Shown here piece by piece: positions 8,427-19,955 of a stretch of DNA of 64,000 nt. Made by a program: the position numbers and the translations under genes. How positions within the stretch are numbered: position 1 is the stretch's first letter; each line of letters begins with the position of its first letter. Source of the stretch: Oscillospiraceae bacterium (GTDB taxonomy: Bacteria > Bacillota > Clostridia > Oscillospirales > Ruminococcaceae). The DNA lies in assembly GCA_021203065.1 (NCBI GenBank), contig JAJQBX010000018.1, positions 310,001-374,000 of the forward strand, given 5' to 3'. The notes beneath the pieces were generated by a model. The model ran no database searches and was not told the DNA's origin. It saw nothing but the letters and a program-made list of their open reading frames with translations.

Positions 8427-9599
8427 TCATCTACATGCTGTATCGATTATATTGACATATTTGACTATTCTCCGCTTGTCGGGTGGGATAAGATAGAAGA
8501 GCCGCTTTTCATAATAGAGATTGAACCAGCCATCCGGAGTGTAGGGTGCACCGCCGATGTCAGGGGTTTTCTTGTGGAGCTCGACCGGCTCGCCGTAGAC
8601 TGTGCCGGTAAGGTCGAAATTCTCGCTGTCCACTCTGAGGTGGGCTTCTCCTGCCTCCATATCCATATGCCCGTGCTTGTTGACTGCACCTATCCTGATG
8701 TCGTCCTCCATGACGGTTTCAGGCGCAAGCATTGCTCTCTGAAGATAGAACCACCCATTAACAGTGCGTGCATATTCATTGTCAAACCGGTAATCATCAG
8801 AAAGGGTTGTTGTGAATCCGCAGGCTTCGCAGTGGATTTCGTTGCCGGAGGCTTTCAGCTGAAACTCTTCGCCGCACTTGGGACATCTGTACAGGATGGA
8901 ATCGAGACCCTCGGCGGTGTTCTTGGCTTTGTAGTGATGCCCTTTCATCACCCACTCGTCGTCGTGGAAGATGGCTTCGTCTATCTTTTCGGAAATCTCG
9001 TCGATCGACATGCTTGCTACTTCTCTGGCTGAGAATAGCTGTGAGGTTTCGACCTTTATGTCGCCCTTACGGTACTTCTCGCCCCATTTCGGGAAGACGA
9101 GTGCCGAGCCGTTGCCGGTTATCGTGTAGACCGGAAGTCCAAGCTTCTTGACCAGCTCAGGAGTGCCCTTTGTCACCTTCTGTGAATGTGCAACGGCATT
9201 GAGCCTGCCCTCGGGGAAGAGAACTATTATGTTTCCGGCACTTTTTGCACGGAGGATTCCCCTTATCGTTCCGGTGTCGGGACAGAACATCTTCTTTGTG
9301 ACGGTGTGCCCGAATGTGCGGATTACCCAGCCGATGAACGGGGTGTACATGAAATGCTCACTGAGAACGAAAGTCGGTCGGTGCGGCAGAAGTGTCAGAC
9401 CTACTATGATATGGTCCTTGAGGGAAATATGCGGTGCCAGAACGAGCGAGGGCTCTTCTATGCCCCGGATGCCTGTGCGGTCTATCTTCATGTGGACGCC
9501 CCTGATTCTCATGATAAGGGCTGAAATATAGAGATAGATATGGTAGATTCCCCATGCAGGCTTGCCCATCTTTTTCGATTTATTTTTTTCGGATGCCAT
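8427..9599 (-). CDS. 1-acyl-glycerol-3-phosphate acyltransferase-like protein with zinc-ribbon extension
   Basis: N-terminal PlsC-type acyltransferase domain with the catalytic HX4D motif (HISLKD, about residue 60) and the FPEGR substrate motif (about 130). It probably acylates lysophospholipid or a related acceptor at the membrane. The C-terminal half is unusual: a four-cysteine zinc ribbon (CPKCGEEF...CEACGF, about 235-265) and then an uncharacterised beta-rich domain. Two starts are possible. The ATG at 9599 has GGTGG about 10 bp upstream; a GTG at 9641 would add 14 residues, but its ribosome site is too far away. The total of 390 residues is longer than the usual 200-250 for PlsC. Confidence 0.8.
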   Translation of the reverse strand: MASEKNKSKKMGKPAWGIYHIYLYISALIMRIRGVHMKIDRTGIRGIEEPSLVLAPHISLKDHIIVGLTLLPHRPTFVLSEHFMYTPFIGWVIRTFGHTVTKKMFCPDTGTIRGILRAKSAGNIIVLFPEGRLNAVAHSQKVTKGTPELVKKLGLPVYTITGNGSALVFPKWGEKYRKGDIKVETSQLFSAREVASMSIDEISEKIDEAIFHDDEWVMKGHHYKAKNTAEGLDSILYRCPKCGEEFQLKASGNEIHCEACGFTTTLSDDYRFDNEYARTVNGWFYLQRAMLAPETVMEDDIRIGAVNKHGHMDMEAGEAHLRVDSENFDLTGTVYGEPVELHKKTPDIGGAPYTPDGWFNLYYEKRLFYLIPPDKRRIVKYVNIIDTACR

Positions 9600-9670
9600 T
9601 TTTCTTTTCACCACCAACAGTAGTCCGTGAGTGAAAGACACTTATATATTAAATGTCCTCCCGGTAAACT

Positions 9671-9699
9671 ATTGTAGCATATAATAATCAAAATAGCAA
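9671..9699 (-). promoter_or_regulatory. Promoter of the PlsC-like gene
   Basis: Minus-strand TTGCTA (9694-9699), 17 bp, TACAAT (9671-9676). It points towards the acyltransferase gene, back to back with the glutamate synthase promoter. Confidence 0.6.
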
Positions 9700-9744
9700 C
9701 AGGATTTTGCACGCATTTTGGTAAAATTTAAACCTGATCAAAAC

Positions 9745-9773
9745 TTGACACTTTGTCTTTAACATGCTATAAT
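9745..9773 (+). promoter_or_regulatory. Sigma-A promoter of the glutamate synthase operon
   Basis: TTGACA (9745-9750), 17-bp spacer, TATAAT (9768-9773): perfect consensus. Transcription should start near 9780. Confidence 0.85.
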
Positions 9774-9786
9774 TTCACGTAATGAG

Positions 9787-9844
9787 CAAAGGCGTTCATT
9801 CAATGGGGCAGTATGCCCTTTTTGAGGTGAAGCCTTTGTTTTTT
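9787..9844 (+). promoter_or_regulatory. Leader hairpin/attenuator ahead of glutamate synthase genes
   Basis: CAAAGGC (9787-9793) pairs with GCCTTTG (9832-9838) and is followed by six T (9839-9844). Inner pairing of TTCATTCAA with TTGAGGTGAA and a GGGCA-GTA-TGCCC tip complete a long stem. This has the form of an intrinsic terminator between the promoter and the first gene, so readthrough must be controlled. The operon encodes an ANTAR-domain regulator at 16144, a family that acts by RNA antitermination in nitrogen operons. The link is an inference. Confidence 0.65.
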
Positions 9845-9866
9845 CTACACGAAAGGAAGAGAAGTC

Positions 9867-10958
9867 ATGAAGTTGGAAGGTCAGGTACGCATACCTTCGG
9901 GCTGTGCCATATCCGCCGTTATTTCACGTGACGGCAGAAAGATGAGCGGAGACGCCATTATAAAAAGCATGATACCTATGCACGACCGCTCAAACGGTCT
10001 TGGAGGCGGATTTGCCGCCTACGGTATTTATCCGGAATACAAGGAGTTCTACGCACTGCATATTTTCTACAACGACAATAGCGTCAGGATGGAGTGCGAA
10101 AATCTCCTCAAGGACGGGTTTGAGATTATAAAGTCGGAGAGCATTCCTATAAGGAAGACCCCGAAAATTTCCGACGTCCCGCTTATCTGGAGATACTTTG
10201 TCGCTCCGATGTCGTCGGTTCTGTCAAGACTGCATGTCGACGAGAAAGAATATGTTGCGGAAACGGTCATGAAGATAAATTCCCGGATAAACGGCGCATA
10301 TGTCTTCTCTTCGGGAAAGAATATGGGAGTTTTCAAGGCGGTAGGATACCCGGAAGATGTCGGCTACTTCTACAGACTCGACGAATATGAGGGCTACTCG
10401 TGGACCGCTCACGGAAGATACCCTACAAACACCCCCGGCTGGTGGGGAGGAGCTCACCCGTTTGCGCTTCTGGATTATACAATAGTCCACAACGGCGAAA
10501 TTTCCTCATATGACGCAAACCGCCGCTACATCGAAATGTACGGCTACAAGTGCACTCTTCAGACTGATACCGAGGTTATAACATATATTGCGGACTATCT
10601 CTTAAGAAAGCAAGGGCTCACCCTCGAGGAGACCGCTTCGGTCATCGCCGCTCCGTTCTGGTCTACTATTGAAAACAAGCCGGAGGAAGAAAAGAAAAAG
10701 CTGAGCTACTTAAGAACCGTCTATTCAAGCCTGCTCGTCACCGGTCCTTTCTCGATAGTTCTTGGCTTTGAGGGCGGACTGATGGCTCTTAATGACCGGC
10801 TCAAGCTTCGCTCGATGGTCACCGCTGAAAAGGACGACCTCGTCTTCGTTGCGAGCGAGGAATCGGCGATAAGAGCAATTGCTCCTGACGCCACCAACGT
10901 TTATGCTCCGTCAGGAGGAGAACCGGTTATAGTTAAGGTGAAAGAAGGGAAATACTGA
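9867..10958 (+). CDS. Glutamate synthase, class II glutamine amidotransferase subunit
   Basis: 363 residues. Releases ammonia from glutamine for the synthase subunit. The likely nucleophile is Cys13 in PSGCAISAV, exposed after removal of a 12-residue propeptide. NGLGGGFAAYG and the later ARYPTNTPGWWGGAHPFALLDYTIVHNGEI-like region (about residues 185-215; seen here as HGRYPTNTPGWWGG) match class II amidotransferases. It is the first gene of a split archaeal-type GOGAT cluster, and its TGA overlaps the ATG of the FMN subunit by one base. The ribosome site is GAAAGGAAGAGAAG. The operon has a terminator-like leader. Confidence 0.9.
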   Translation: MKLEGQVRIPSGCAISAVISRDGRKMSGDAIIKSMIPMHDRSNGLGGGFAAYGIYPEYKEFYALHIFYNDNSVRMECENLLKDGFEIIKSESIPIRKTPKISDVPLIWRYFVAPMSSVLSRLHVDEKEYVAETVMKINSRINGAYVFSSGKNMGVFKAVGYPEDVGYFYRLDEYEGYSWTAHGRYPTNTPGWWGGAHPFALLDYTIVHNGEISSYDANRRYIEMYGYKCTLQTDTEVITYIADYLLRKQGLTLEETASVIAAPFWSTIENKPEEEKKKLSYLRTVYSSLLVTGPFSIVLGFEGGLMALNDRLKLRSMVTAEKDDLVFVASEESAIRAIAPDATNVYAPSGGEPVIVKVKEGKY

Positions 10959-12463
10959 TGGCTATAAATTATGTAAACCCCGAATTTGAGGTAATAAGAA
11001 ATCCCAACCGCTGTATTGCGTGCAGGGTCTGCGAGCGTCAGTGTTCAAACGGCGTTCACAGCTTCGATCCCGAAACGGGTACGATGATGGCGGACGAGAC
11101 AAAATGTGTCGACTGCCAGAGATGCGTGACACTCTGTCCTACAAGGGCACTGAAAATCGTCAAGAACGAGTGCCAGCTCCGTGAGAACGCCAACTGGCAG
11201 CAGGACACCATCTATGAAATATACAAGCAGGCAGGAAGCGGAGGAGTTTTGCTCTCCTCGATGGGCAACCCGAAGCCGCTTCCCGTTTACTGGGACAAGA
11301 TTTTAATCAACGCTTCGCAGGTCACGAATCCCCCTATCGACCCGCTCCGTGAGCCGATGGAGACGAAGGTGTTCTTGGGCAAAAAGCCCACAAAGCCGGA
11401 GAGAAATCCGGATGGAAGCCTCAAAACAGAGCTTGCCCCGCAGCTTGAACTCACAATGCCGGTCATGTTCTCGGCGATGAGCTATGGCTCGATAAGCTAC
11501 AACGCTCACGAGAGCCTTGCAAGAGCCGCAGAAGCCTTGGGTATCTGCTACAACACCGGTGAGGGCGGACTTCACGAGGATTTCTACAAATATGGCGCAA
11601 ACACCATCGTTCAGGTTGCGTCGGGACGCTTCGGCGTTCACGAGGACTACCTCAGCGCAGGTGCGGCAATCGAAATAAAGATGGGTCAGGGCGCAAAGCC
11701 GGGCATCGGCGGACATCTTCCCGGAAAGAAGATCGTCGGCGACGTTTCAAGAACCAGAATGATTCCCGAAGGCTCGGACGCCATTTCCCCTGCCCCGCAC
11801 CACGATATTTATTCTATCGAGGATCTTCGGCAGCTGGTCTACTCCCTGAAAGAGGCTACTCAGTACCAGAAGCCGGTTATCGTAAAGGTGGCGGCTGTAC
11901 ATAACATTGCGGCAATCGCAAGCGGAATTGCAAGAAGCGGTGCGGACATAATCGCCATAGACGGCTTCCGAGGCGGAACGGGTGCCGCTCCCACAAGAAT
12001 AAGGGACAACGTCGGTATTCCTATTGAACTGGCACTTGCCGCCGTTGACCAGAGACTTCGTGACGAAGGCATAAGAAATAACGTCTCTCTCGTTGTCGGC
12101 GGAAGCATCCGCTCGGCTTCGGACGTTGTAAAGGCAGTGGCACTCGGTGCTGACGCATGCTATGTTGCGACTGCGGCACTTCTGGCTCTTGGCTGTCACC
12201 TCTGCAGAACCTGCCATACCGGCAACTGCAACTGGGGAATTGCAACCCAGAAGCCGGAGCTCGTCAAGAGGCTCAACCCGGACATCGGTTCACAGAGGCT
12301 TATTAACCTCATGACCGCATGGCGGCACGAAATCATGGAGCTTATGGGAGGCATGGGCATCAACTCGATTGAAGCCTTAAGAGGAAACAGGCTTATGCTG
12401 AGAGGTGTAAGTCTCAACGAAAAGGAACTTGAGATCTTAGGTATCTCGCATGCAGGGGAGTGA
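10958..12463 (+). CDS. Glutamate synthase, FMN/Fe-S synthase subunit
   Basis: 501 residues. Two 4Fe-4S motifs at the N-terminus (CIACRVCERQC and CVDCQRCVTLC, residues about 18-60) precede an FMN-binding TIM barrel of the GltB central domain (about 100-480). Visible motifs are SYGSISYNAHESLA, NTGEGG, KMGQGAKPGIGGHLPG, IAIDGFRGGTGAAPT and a cluster-binding CHLCRTCHTGNCNWG. It converts 2-oxoglutarate and ammonia to glutamate. In bacteria the classical GltB is one 1500-residue chain; here its amidotransferase, synthase and GXGXG parts are separate genes, as in archaea and some Clostridia and Thermotogae. Confidence 0.92.
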   Translation: MAINYVNPEFEVIRNPNRCIACRVCERQCSNGVHSFDPETGTMMADETKCVDCQRCVTLCPTRALKIVKNECQLRENANWQQDTIYEIYKQAGSGGVLLSSMGNPKPLPVYWDKILINASQVTNPPIDPLREPMETKVFLGKKPTKPERNPDGSLKTELAPQLELTMPVMFSAMSYGSISYNAHESLARAAEALGICYNTGEGGLHEDFYKYGANTIVQVASGRFGVHEDYLSAGAAIEIKMGQGAKPGIGGHLPGKKIVGDVSRTRMIPEGSDAISPAPHHDIYSIEDLRQLVYSLKEATQYQKPVIVKVAAVHNIAAIASGIARSGADIIAIDGFRGGTGAAPTRIRDNVGIPIELALAAVDQRLRDEGIRNNVSLVVGGSIRSASDVVKAVALGADACYVATAALLALGCHLCRTCHTGNCNWGIATQKPELVKRLNPDIGSQRLINLMTAWRHEIMELMGGMGINSIEALRGNRLMLRGVSLNEKELEILGISHAGE

Positions 12464-12468
12464 CGGAT

Positions 12469-12897
12469 ATGAAAAGAGTTTATGTAAATGAAAAATGGTG
12501 CTTAGGCTGCCATCTCTGCGAGTATAACTGCGCTTTTGCAAACTCAGGGCTCAAGAATATGGCGAAGCTCAAGGGTCAGAAGATTTACCCGAGAATCAGG
12601 GTTGAGGGGGACGAGAAGATCACCTTCGCCATCTCCTGCCGCCACTGCGAAGACCCGATATGCATAAAGAGCTGCATTTCTGGCGCACTCTCGAAGACTC
12701 CTGACGGAATGGTCGAGATCGATAAAAGCCGCTGTGTCGGGTGCCTTACGTGCGTCCTCGTCTGCCCCTATGGAGCTGTCATTCAGGACGGCGACGGAGC
12801 TGTTCAGAAGTGCGAGCTCTGCCTCAAGAACTCATCGGGCGCACCCGCATGTGTTGCCGGTTGTCCGAACAACGCTATAGTTTACGAAGAGAGGTGA
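12469..12897 (+). CDS. 4Fe-4S ferredoxin-type electron-transfer subunit
   Basis: 142 residues with four cysteine clusters typical of polyferredoxins (CLGCHLCEYNC, CRHCEDPIC..C, CVGCLTCVLVC, CELC...CVAGC). It probably carries electrons from the adjacent FAD oxidoreductase to the glutamate synthase core. I chose the ATG at 12469, which has GGGGAG eight bases upstream; a GTG at 12460 would overlap the previous stop. It lies directly between the synthase and oxidoreductase genes, 5 bp before the latter. Confidence 0.85.
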   Translation: MKRVYVNEKWCLGCHLCEYNCAFANSGLKNMAKLKGQKIYPRIRVEGDEKITFAISCRHCEDPICIKSCISGALSKTPDGMVEIDKSRCVGCLTCVLVCPYGAVIQDGDGAVQKCELCLKNSSGAPACVAGCPNNAIVYEER

Positions 12898-12902
12898 GCG
12901 AA

Positions 12903-14138
12903 ATGGCAAAGAAGTATGTTATCATCGGCAACGGAACTGCCGCTGTCGGCTGTATTGAGGGAATCAGGGCTCACGATAAGGACGGCTCTATAACCGTTAT
13001 CTCTGCTGAGAAGCACCCTGCCTATTGCCGTCCGCTTATCTCATATTATCTCGAGGGCAAGGCTGTTCCGGAGAGAATGGGCTATCGCCCCGACGATTTC
13101 TACGATAAGAATGACGTTAAAGTCATCTACGGCGAGAGTGCTGAGAAAATTGACATTGAGAATAATGCGGTAGTTCTCGGAAACGGAGAAAAAATAGCTT
13201 ATGACAGCGTCTGCGTTGCGGCTGGTTCCAGACCGCTTGTGCCGCCCTTTGAGGGCTTGGACAGTGTTCCCGTCAAGTTCCCGTTCATGACTCTTGACGA
13301 CGCCATGAATCTTGAAAGCGCAATTTCGGAAGATAAAGACGTTTTCATCGTCGGAGCTGGTCTTATAGGTCTAAAGTGCGCTGAGGGGCTTTATGGAAGA
13401 GTGAAATCCATCACCGTCTGTGACTTGGCTGACAGAGTTCTTTCGAGTATTCTTGACGCTGAAACCGCTGAAATGATGACTAAGCACCTTGAAGAAAAGG
13501 GTCTTAGGCTCATGCTTTCCGACACTGCCACCAAGTTCGACGGCAACGTCGCCTATATGAAGAGCGGCGCAGAGGTTAAATTCGATGTTCTGGTCTTAGC
13601 AGTTGGTGTACGGGCGAATATTTCGCTTGTGAAAGACGCCGGCGGAAATTGCGGGCGTGGAATCACCGTTGACAACCATATGGCTACGAGTCTTGAGAAT
13701 ATCTACGCCGCTGGCGACTGCACCGAGTCGATGGATTATTCGTCCGGAAGCGTCAAGGTTATGGCTATAATGCCGAACGCCTATATGCAGGGACACTGCG
13801 CTGGCGAGAATATGGCGGGTAAGCCTGTCACCTTCGACAACGCAGTTCCTATGAACTCGCTTGGGATGTTTGGCTTCCACGTCATGAGTGCAGGAGTTCA
13901 GGACGGAGAGCTCTGGGAAGATAAGTCGGACGACCACATCAGAAAGCTTTTCACCCGGGATGACCGGCTTGTCGGATTCATTTTAGCGGGCGACACGGCT
14001 CGTGCCGGAATTTATACAAATTTGATAAGAAACGGTATTTCTTTGAGTTCTATTGACTTTGATACCATAAAAACAGCTCCAAATATCTTTTCTTTTGGTC
14101 AAGAATACTGTAGAAATTCTCTTGGAGGTGTGGTATAA
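12903..14138 (+). CDS. NAD(P)/FAD-dependent oxidoreductase of the glutamate synthase cluster
   Basis: 411 residues. The N-terminal dinucleotide-binding motif is IIGNGTAAVGCIEGI, followed by PAYCRPLISYYL and a second Rossmann fold (VFIVGAGLIGLKCAEGL, about residue 150). The FAD motif NIYAAGDCTE is at about 265. It resembles rubredoxin or nitrite reductase-type pyridine nucleotide-disulfide oxidoreductases. It likely passes electrons from NAD(P)H to the ferredoxin subunit. The start ATG at 12903 has GAGAGGTGAG upstream; a longer frame beginning inside the previous gene has no ribosome site. Confidence 0.88.
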   Translation: MAKKYVIIGNGTAAVGCIEGIRAHDKDGSITVISAEKHPAYCRPLISYYLEGKAVPERMGYRPDDFYDKNDVKVIYGESAEKIDIENNAVVLGNGEKIAYDSVCVAAGSRPLVPPFEGLDSVPVKFPFMTLDDAMNLESAISEDKDVFIVGAGLIGLKCAEGLYGRVKSITVCDLADRVLSSILDAETAEMMTKHLEEKGLRLMLSDTATKFDGNVAYMKSGAEVKFDVLVLAVGVRANISLVKDAGGNCGRGITVDNHMATSLENIYAAGDCTESMDYSSGSVKVMAIMPNAYMQGHCAGENMAGKPVTFDNAVPMNSLGMFGFHVMSAGVQDGELWEDKSDDHIRKLFTRDDRLVGFILAGDTARAGIYTNLIRNGISLSSIDFDTIKTAPNIFSFGQEYCRNSLGGVV

Positions 14139-14139
14139 T

Positions 14140-14856
14140 ATGTTGATAGATGTTTCAGGCTTGGGATTCAGCGAGATAAACACCCTCATAAGACAACAGG
14201 GTGAGAGCTGTCACCTCACCGGTTGCCTCAGCCAGAGGTTCATCGGTGCAGGCATGTCATACCGTGAAATCACGATTGACGGAACTCCCGGAAATGCCCT
14301 CGGCGCATACCTCAACGGCGGCGAAATCACCGTCAACGGAAACGCTCAGGATGCGGTCGGCGACACCATGAACGACGGCAAGATTATAATCCACGGTCAC
14401 ACAGGCGACGCTGTCGGCTATGCCATGCGTGGCGGAGAGATTTATGTCCGTGACAGTGCCGGCTACCGTGCAGGAATCCACATGAAGCAGTACAAGGAAA
14501 AAAGACCGGTTATGGTCATCGGCGGAAGAACCGGAAGCTTCCTCGGCGAATATCAGGCTGGCGGTCTGATAATCGTTTTGGGGCTTCACAAGGACGGAGT
14601 GCCGATTGTCGGAAACTTCCCCGGAACGGGTATGCACGGCGGAAAGCTCTTCTTGAGATACAGCGACGGCATAAAGTTCCCGGCGCAGGTCAATGTGAAC
14701 GAAGCAAGTGATGAAGATATGGCTGAGATTATGCCATATATCACCAACTACTGCAAGTATTTCGGCACAGATATTTCTAAGCTTCTTGAGTCGAAGTTCA
14801 CAGTAGTAACCCCCGACTCGAAGAACCCATACAGACAAATGTATGTCAACAACTGA
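14140..14856 (+). CDS. Glutamate synthase GXGXG-domain subunit
   Basis: 238 residues forming the right-handed beta-helix normally found at the C-terminus of GltB. Repeats with spaced glycines are visible (GTPGNALGAYLNGGEITVNG, NAQDAVGDTMNDGKIIIHG, GDAVGYAMRGGEIYVRG-like). This domain is structural and shapes the ammonia tunnel in the large subunit. The start has GGAGGTG nine bases upstream, and the gene begins one base after the preceding stop. The gene completes the split GOGAT set. Confidence 0.9.
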   Translation: MLIDVSGLGFSEINTLIRQQGESCHLTGCLSQRFIGAGMSYREITIDGTPGNALGAYLNGGEITVNGNAQDAVGDTMNDGKIIIHGHTGDAVGYAMRGGEIYVRDSAGYRAGIHMKQYKEKRPVMVIGGRTGSFLGEYQAGGLIIVLGLHKDGVPIVGNFPGTGMHGGKLFLRYSDGIKFPAQVNVNEASDEDMAEIMPYITNYCKYFGTDISKLLESKFTVVTPDSKNPYRQMYVNN

Positions 14857-14886
14857 TTGATATTATGGCATAAAGGACGGTGCAAA

Positions 14887-16095
14887 ATGAGCTATACTCC
14901 CGACGAAATTCTCCAGTATATTGAGGAAGAGGATGTCAAGTTCATCCGACTGGCGTTCTGCGACGTTTTCGGAACGCCCAAGAACATTTCCATCATGCCA
15001 AACGAGATGAAGCGCGCCTTTGAGCAGGGCATCTCAATAGATGCGTCTGCCATCGCCGGCTTCGGCGAGGAGAGCCATTCCGACATGCTCCTCATTCCCG
15101 ATCCGTCGGAGATTTCCATTCTCCCATGGAGACCGGAGCACGGAAGAGTTGTGAGAATGTTTTGCACCGTTTGCAATCCTGACGGAACCGTCTTTGAAGC
15201 GGACACGAGAAGTCTTCTGAAAAAGACCGCTGAGGAACTTGAGTCTTCTGGCTTTGACTTCAATTTCGGTCCCGAAACGGAGTTTTACCTCTTCAGGCAG
15301 GACGAGAACGGCGAGCCCACAAAGATCCCCTATGATCATGCAGGCTATATGGACTTAGCTCCCGAGGACAAGGGCGAAAACGTCCGGCGTGAAATCTGCC
15401 TGACGCTTGAGCAGATGGGAATTGTCCCGGAATCCTCTCACCACGAAGAGGGACCAAGTCAGAATAAGATTGATTTCAGGTATTCCGACGCCCTCACCGC
15501 CGCAGACCATGCAATCACCTTCCGTTCAGTTGTCAAGACAATTGCCGCAAGAAACGGGCTTTATGCCGACTTCTCACCGAAGCCGCTCGCAAATCTGCCC
15601 GGCAACGGCATGCATATAAACATCTCAGCTGTTTATAACGGCGAGGATGTGCTTTCCTACGCTACTGCAGGCATTTTAAAACACATTTCCGAAATAACGC
15701 TGTTTTTGAATTCCCAGCCAGATTCCTATAAAAGATTCGGCTTTAACAAAGCACCACTATATATATCTTGGTCGGAGCAGAACCGCTCGCAGCTCATAAG
15801 AATTCCCGCCACAATGCGTGAATACAAGAGAGCTGAGCTCCGCTCGCCCGACCCTATGTGCAACCCCTATCTCGCACTTTTGCTCCTCATGAAAGCCATG
15901 GAGGACGGAATAAGAAACAAGCTCCCTCTTTGTGAGCCGACGGATATTAATCTCTTCAAGGCGACGCCAAAGGAGCTTTCCGGGTTTGAGACTCTTCCGA
16001 GAAGCCTTTCAGAGGCTGCCACGGCAGCTAAGAACTCGGAATTTGTCAGAAGCTCAATTCCGCAGTCGATAATTGACGACTACACTTCAAAGTAA
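14887..16095 (+). CDS. glnA: Glutamine synthetase, short type I
   Basis: ATP-dependent amidation of glutamate to glutamine. 402 residues, shorter than the usual 440-470 for GSI. Motifs present are GPETEFYLF, EEGPSQNKIDFRYSDAL, LPGNGMHINIS, RSQLIRIP and KRAELRSPDPMCNPYLAL. No adenylylation tyrosine region of the GSI-beta type was seen. The start ATG at 14887 has AAAGGACGG upstream; a 10-residue N-terminal extension in frame lacks a ribosome site. It lies 30 bp after the GXGXG gene, making a complete GS-GOGAT unit, and it is followed by the ANTAR regulator. Confidence 0.92.
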   Translation: MSYTPDEILQYIEEEDVKFIRLAFCDVFGTPKNISIMPNEMKRAFEQGISIDASAIAGFGEESHSDMLLIPDPSEISILPWRPEHGRVVRMFCTVCNPDGTVFEADTRSLLKKTAEELESSGFDFNFGPETEFYLFRQDENGEPTKIPYDHAGYMDLAPEDKGENVRREICLTLEQMGIVPESSHHEEGPSQNKIDFRYSDALTAADHAITFRSVVKTIAARNGLYADFSPKPLANLPGNGMHINISAVYNGEDVLSYATAGILKHISEITLFLNSQPDSYKRFGFNKAPLYISWSEQNRSQLIRIPATMREYKRAELRSPDPMCNPYLALLLLMKAMEDGIRNKLPLCEPTDINLFKATPKELSGFETLPRSLSEAATAAKNSEFVRSSIPQSIIDDYTSK

Positions 16096-16143
16096 CCTTA
16101 AATCCATCCGTAAAAGCCAATATAATTGCCGGAGGTCGTGAAA

Positions 16144-18368
<2,225 letters not shown>

Positions 18369-18421
18369 ACCCCTCCACCACCGCCTTCGGCGGCGGTCCC
18401 CCTCCCCTTTCAGGGGAGGCT
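18369..18421. repeat. ACCCCTC palindromic repeat, half copy
   Basis: Begins directly after the pyrG stop codon. It has CCCCTCCACCA, a CCGCC-TTC-GGCGG hairpin, then a CCTCCCC-TTTC-GGGGAGG hairpin. It matches the right half of the element at 3955-4090 in inverted orientation. It may act as a processing or partial termination point between pyrG and purF. Confidence 0.7.
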
Positions 18422-18469
18422 ATAAGTGACCAAATGAAACTTTGTATGTTATCAAAGGGTTGATAGAAG

Positions 18470-19921
18470 ATGAATGAAATTCACGAGGAGTGCGGGATAT
18501 TTGGGGTTTATGCTCCGGATACGAGGCGGCTCTCTGAAATGGTTTACTATGGGCTTTATGCTCTGCAGCACCGTGGACAGGAAAGCTGTGGCATGGTTAT
18601 ATGCGACGACGGGCTTTTCTATTCCCATAAGGACTTGGGGCTTGTGGGCGAGGTGTTCACAAAAGAGGCTATCGCAACTCTGCCCTCGGGACAGATGGCT
18701 GTCGGGCATGTGAGATATGGCACCACCGGCAGCACCAACCGCCAGAACTGCCAGCCTATTGAGGTGAACCACTGCAAGGGCAGGCTCGCTCTTGCTCACA
18801 ACGGAAACCTGACGAATGCCTACGAGCTGAGGGCTCGGCTCGAGCTTTCCGGTGCTATTTTCCACACAACCAGCGACACCGAAACCATAGCTTATATTGT
18901 CACTCAGGAGCGATTGACTGCGCCCTCTATCGAGGAGGCGGTGAACCGCGCCGCTTGGCGTCTGGAGGGTGCTTATTCCCTCGTATTCATGTCGGCAACG
19001 AAGATGATTGCCGTGCGTGATGCAAACGGCTTCCGCCCTCTCTGCTACGGAAAAACTCCCGACGGGTGCTATGTCGTGACATCCGAAAGCTGTGCGCTTA
19101 CGGCGGTTGGAGCGGAGTTTATAAGGGACATTCTCCCGGGCGAAATCGTCGTTTTCGACGACAAGGGCGTCTACTCGATAACCGATCACTGTGGGAAGAA
19201 GCCGGAAAGGCTCTGCGTTTTCGAGTATATCTACTTCGCCCGTTCCGATTCTGTCATAAACGGCGTTTCGGTTCATGCGGCGAGAAGAAAGGCAGGAGAG
19301 CTTTTAGCAAAGAGCCACCCTGTAGATGCTGACGTCGTCATCGGCGTTCCAGATTCGGGACTTGACGCCGCTTTAGGATATTCGATGGCTTCAGGGATTC
19401 CGTATGAGCTCGGCTTCATCAAGAATAAATACGTCGGCAGGACGTTTATCTCTCCGACGCAGAGTGACAGGCTCGATCAGGTGAGAATCAAGCTGAGCCC
19501 CATCAGCGAGGCAGTCACCGGAAAGCGGGTCATCATGATTGATGATTCCATCGTCAGAGGAACTACCAGTGCGCAGATAGTAAAGCTCTTAAGAAATGCC
19601 GGTGCTACCGAGGTTCACGTCAGGATTTCGTCGCCGCCATTCTTAAATCCCTGCTACTATGGGACGGACATCGATTCGGAGGACGGGCTTATTGCCTGCA
19701 GTCATACTGTCGAAGAGATTGCAGAGATTATCGGAGCAGATTCTTTGGGGTATCTTCCTGCAGAAGACCTGAAGCTTCTTGCAAAGAGTGAAAACATCTG
19801 CACATCCTGCTTCACCGGCGATTATCCCACCGGGATTCCCGTTCACACCGACAAGGGTCGCTTTGAGGGAAAGCTCTCAGAGGCAAAGCCCTATAAATCT
19901 CGTTTATACAAGGCAAAATAA
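18470..19921 (+). CDS. purF: Amidophosphoribosyltransferase
   Basis: First committed step of purine synthesis: PRPP plus glutamine to phosphoribosylamine. 483 residues. The class II amidotransferase nucleophile is Cys8 (EECGIFG) after a short propeptide. The PRPP loop is VIMIDDSIVRGTTS (about residue 345). Cysteines in ACSHT and ICTSCFTGDYP mark the B. subtilis-like [4Fe-4S] type. It is the first gene of a purF-purC-purB-purA run. No strong promoter was recognised in the 100 bp upstream, so it may be read from pyrG through the repeat. Confidence 0.95.
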   Translation: MNEIHEECGIFGVYAPDTRRLSEMVYYGLYALQHRGQESCGMVICDDGLFYSHKDLGLVGEVFTKEAIATLPSGQMAVGHVRYGTTGSTNRQNCQPIEVNHCKGRLALAHNGNLTNAYELRARLELSGAIFHTTSDTETIAYIVTQERLTAPSIEEAVNRAAWRLEGAYSLVFMSATKMIAVRDANGFRPLCYGKTPDGCYVVTSESCALTAVGAEFIRDILPGEIVVFDDKGVYSITDHCGKKPERLCVFEYIYFARSDSVINGVSVHAARRKAGELLAKSHPVDADVVIGVPDSGLDAALGYSMASGIPYELGFIKNKYVGRTFISPTQSDRLDQVRIKLSPISEAVTGKRVIMIDDSIVRGTTSAQIVKLLRNAGATEVHVRISSPPFLNPCYYGTDIDSEDGLIACSHTVEEIAEIIGADSLGYLPAEDLKLLAKSENICTSCFTGDYPTGIPVHTDKGRFEGKLSEAKPYKSRLYKAK

Positions 19922-19955
19922 TATAAAATTCAAACACTTTCAGGAGGACATTATC

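Noticed and set aside
9781..9866. Glutamine (glnA-type) riboswitch ahead of the glutamate synthase genes
   Set aside because: The leader has a CGTTCAT stretch, but the rest of the conserved glutamine-aptamer sequence is absent; the whole segment folds as one terminator-like hairpin.
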